From Enterobacter sp. Ag1 (lineage in GTDB: Bacteria > Pseudomonadota > Gammaproteobacteria > Enterobacterales > Enterobacteriaceae), in the NCBI GenBank assembly GCA_000277545.1, contig AKXM01000024.1, positions 49,534 through 113,533 on the forward strand: DNA of 64,000 nt. Reading direction: 5' to 3'. Positions 62,532-64,000 of this stretch are shown here, piece after piece (the first letter of the stretch is position 1; every line of letters begins with the position of its first letter). The notes under the pieces were generated by a model, which saw nothing but the letters and a program-made list of their open reading frames with translations, was not told the DNA's origin and ran no database searches. Both the position numbers and the translations under genes were made by a program.

Positions 62532-63327
62532 TGCACATCCCACCGTGCTGGTTTTTGACTCCGGCGTTGGTGGGCTGTCCGTCTACAATGAGATTCGGCA
62601 GCTTCTGCCGGATCTTCATTACATCTACGCCTTCGATAACGTGGCGTTTCCATACGGCGAAAAGAGCGAAGAGTTTATCGTCGACCGGGTGGTCTCAATA
62701 GTGACTGCTGTCCAGCAGCATTATCCTTTAGCCCTCGCTGTTATTGCCTGTAATACCGCAAGCACTGTTTCCCTCCCTGCTTTACGCGAAAAGTTCGACT
62801 TCCCTGTTGTTGGCGTTGTGCCTGCGATTAAACCGGCTGCGCGTTTGACGACAAATGGGGTTGTGGGTCTGTTGGCAACACGCGGCACGGTCAAGCGTCC
62901 TTATACCCACGAGCTTATCTCCCGATTTGCTACCGAATGCAAAATTGAGATGCTGGGGTCTGCCGAACTGGTGGAGCTGGCGGAGGCGAAGCTTCATGGT
63001 GAGCCTGTACCGCTGGACGAGCTGCGTAAAATCCTGCGGCCGTGGTTACGGATGTCGGAGCCGCCGGATACCGTTGTATTAGGCTGCACGCATTTCCCTT
63101 TATTACAGGAAGAACTGTTGGAAGTGTTACCTGAGGGGACGAGGCTGATTGATTCCGGTGCCGCGATTGCAAGGCGTACCGTTTGGTTACTGGAACATGA
63201 AGCGCCTGAAGCGGCGTCTGCAGATCCGAATATTGCCTATTGTATGGCATTCACGCCTGAAACTGCGCAATTAATGCCCGTTTTACAACGTTACGGCTTT
63301 GAAAGGCTCGAAAAACTGGCACTTTAG
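62476..63327 (+). CDS. murI: Glutamate racemase
   Basis: 283-residue cofactor-independent racemase making D-glutamate for peptidoglycan. Catalytic cysteines Cys92 (ACNTAST) and Cys204 (GCTHFPLL), and FDSGVGGLS at the N-terminus. It starts 56 nt inside btuB in another frame, the conserved enterobacterial arrangement. The E. coli enzyme needs UDP-MurNAc-Ala as activator, tied to its N-terminal extension, which is present here. Confidence 0.97.
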   Translation: MATILQDGNTPCLAATPSDAHPTVLVFDSGVGGLSVYNEIRQLLPDLHYIYAFDNVAFPYGEKSEEFIVDRVVSIVTAVQQHYPLALAVIACNTASTVSLPALREKFDFPVVGVVPAIKPAARLTTNGVVGLLATRGTVKRPYTHELISRFATECKIEMLGSAELVELAEAKLHGEPVPLDELRKILRPWLRMSEPPDTVVLGCTHFPLLQEELLEVLPEGTRLIDSGAAIARRTVWLLEHEAPEAASADPNIAYCMAFTPETAQLMPVLQRYGFERLEKLAL

Positions 63328-63336
63328 TGCCGTTTT
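63318..63336 (+). terminator. Hairpin at the murI stop codon
   Basis: Stem GGCAC/GTGCC (63318-63322, 63327-63331), loop TTTA, then GTTTT. The stop codon TAG (63325-63327) lies in loop and stem. Likely ends btuB-murI before rrn P1. Confidence 0.6.
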
Positions 63337-63356
63337 GAGTAAAAAAACGACGCTTG

Positions 63357-63406
63357 AAAGTTTTTTTCAAATTAGGGGTTGTCAGGCTCTGAGAACTCCC
63401 TATAAT
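63357..63406 (+). promoter_or_regulatory. rRNA operon promoter P1 with UP element
   Basis: TTGTCA (63379-63384), 16-bp spacer, TATAAT (63401-63406) and GC-rich discriminator GCGCCTCC. An A/T-rich UP element (63357-63375) precedes it. Confidence 0.93.
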
Positions 63407-63488
63407 GCGCCTCCACTGACACGGCGAAGCGGCTTCGAAAGCGGCTTCACAACCCGGCAGTCAGTCAGACGAAAGCGAAAATAAACGC

Positions 63489-63516
63489 TTGACTCTGAAA
63501 GAGGAAAGCGTAATAT
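63489..63516 (+). promoter_or_regulatory. rRNA operon promoter P2
   Basis: TTGACT (63489-63494), 16-bp spacer, TAATAT (63511-63516), about 110 bp after P1. Confidence 0.88.
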
Positions 63517-63555
63517 ACGCCACCTCGAGTTAGCAAGCGAAAGCGACTGACTCAC

Positions 63556-63568
63556 TGCTCTTTAACAA
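63556..63568 (+). promoter_or_regulatory. rRNA leader boxA antiterminator
   Basis: TGCTCTTTAACAA, the conserved NusB/S10 binding boxA in the leader upstream of 16S. Confidence 0.93.
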
Positions 63569-63701
63569 TTTATCAGACAATCTGTGTGGGCACTCGCAGG
63601 ATTGATATCTCAGCATCTCCGGATGCAAACAAATATCAAGTCTTGAAGAGTGACTACTGATTTTATAAACAGTTTTAATTCTTTGAGCATCAAACACTTT
63701 T

Positions 63702-64000
63702 AAATTGAAGAGTTTGATCATGGCTCAGATTGAACGCTGGCGGCAGGCCTAACACATGCAAGTCGAGCGGTAGCACAGGGAGCTTGCTCCTGGGTGACGA
63801 GCGGCGGACGGGTGAGTAATGTCTGGGGATCTGCCTGATGGAGGGGGATAACTACTGGAAACGGTAGCTAATACCGCATAACGTCGCAAGACCAAAGAGG
63901 GGGACCTTCGGGCCTCTTGCCATCAGATGAACCCAGATGGGATTAGCTAGTAGGTGGGGTAATGGCTCACCTAGGCGACGATCCCTAGCTGGTCTGAGAG
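63702..64000 (+). rRNA. rrs: 16S ribosomal RNA, 5' part
   Basis: Begins AAATTGAAGAGTTTGATCAT, the standard enterobacterial 16S 5' end, and continues to the V2 region; the gene is cut by the window edge. The V1-V2 sequence is of Enterobacteriaceae type. No tRNA or 23S is visible. Confidence 0.98.

Overview
The window is chromosomal DNA of an enterobacterium (family Enterobacteriaceae). Almost every protein matches an Escherichia/Salmonella-type core gene at full length. The partial 16S rRNA gene at the right end and the many conserved regulatory sites (Met boxes, ARG boxes, CpxR box, cobalamin riboswitch) agree with this. Several features differ from E. coli K-12: a short-type argG lies inside argCBGH, a DASS-family transporter sits between sbp and tpiA, and metF lies directly next to cptA. 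I cannot name the genus from the sequence alone.

Layout. 1-5800: right part of the LPS core (waa) cluster: the 3' end of a waaK-like glycosyltransferase gene, the convergent hldD-waaF-waaC-waaL operon and htrL, with AT-rich DNA at waaK, waaL and htrL. 5.8-16 kb: kbl-tdh (threonine catabolism), gpmM-envC-yibQ, yibN-grxC-secB-gpsA-cysE and trmL. 16-26 kb: cpxRA with divergent cpxP and its 3'UTR sRNA CpxQ, fieF, pfkA, sbp, the DASS transporter, tpiA, yiiQ, yiiR and fpr. 26-39 kb: glpFKX, zapB, rraA, menA, hslVU, ftsN, cytR, priA and rpmE. 39-46 kb: the methionine cluster metJ / metBL / metF, then cptA. 46-56.6 kb: ppc, argE divergent from argCBGH, and the oxyS / oxyR pair. 56.6-64 kb: sthA, fabR-yijD, trmA, btuB under a cobalamin riboswitch, murI, and the start of an rRNA operon (promoters P1 and P2, boxA, first ~300 nt of 16S).

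How the genes work together. Envelope functions dominate the left side: LPS core synthesis and O-antigen ligation, EnvC-controlled septal amidases, and the Cpx envelope-stress system with CpxP and CpxQ. The central part is carbon metabolism (pfkA, tpiA, glycerol uptake and gluconeogenic GlpX) plus cell division (zapB, ftsN) and proteolysis (hslVU). The right part holds two amino-acid regulons, each with its operator: MetJ at metJ/metB and metF, and ArgR at argE/argC. Oxidative-stress control (oxyR/oxyS), transhydrogenase, FabR, vitamin B12 uptake and cell-wall glutamate racemase follow.

No clearly undescribed multigene system is visible. The items most worth a second look are regulatory: an OxyS homologue with a diverged 5' half, three phased PmrA-like half-sites upstream of cptA, mirrored trmA/btuB promoters in a perfect inverted repeat, a sigma-32 promoter overlapping the ftsN stop codon, and a hairpin touching the Shine-Dalgarno sequence of the DASS transporter gene.
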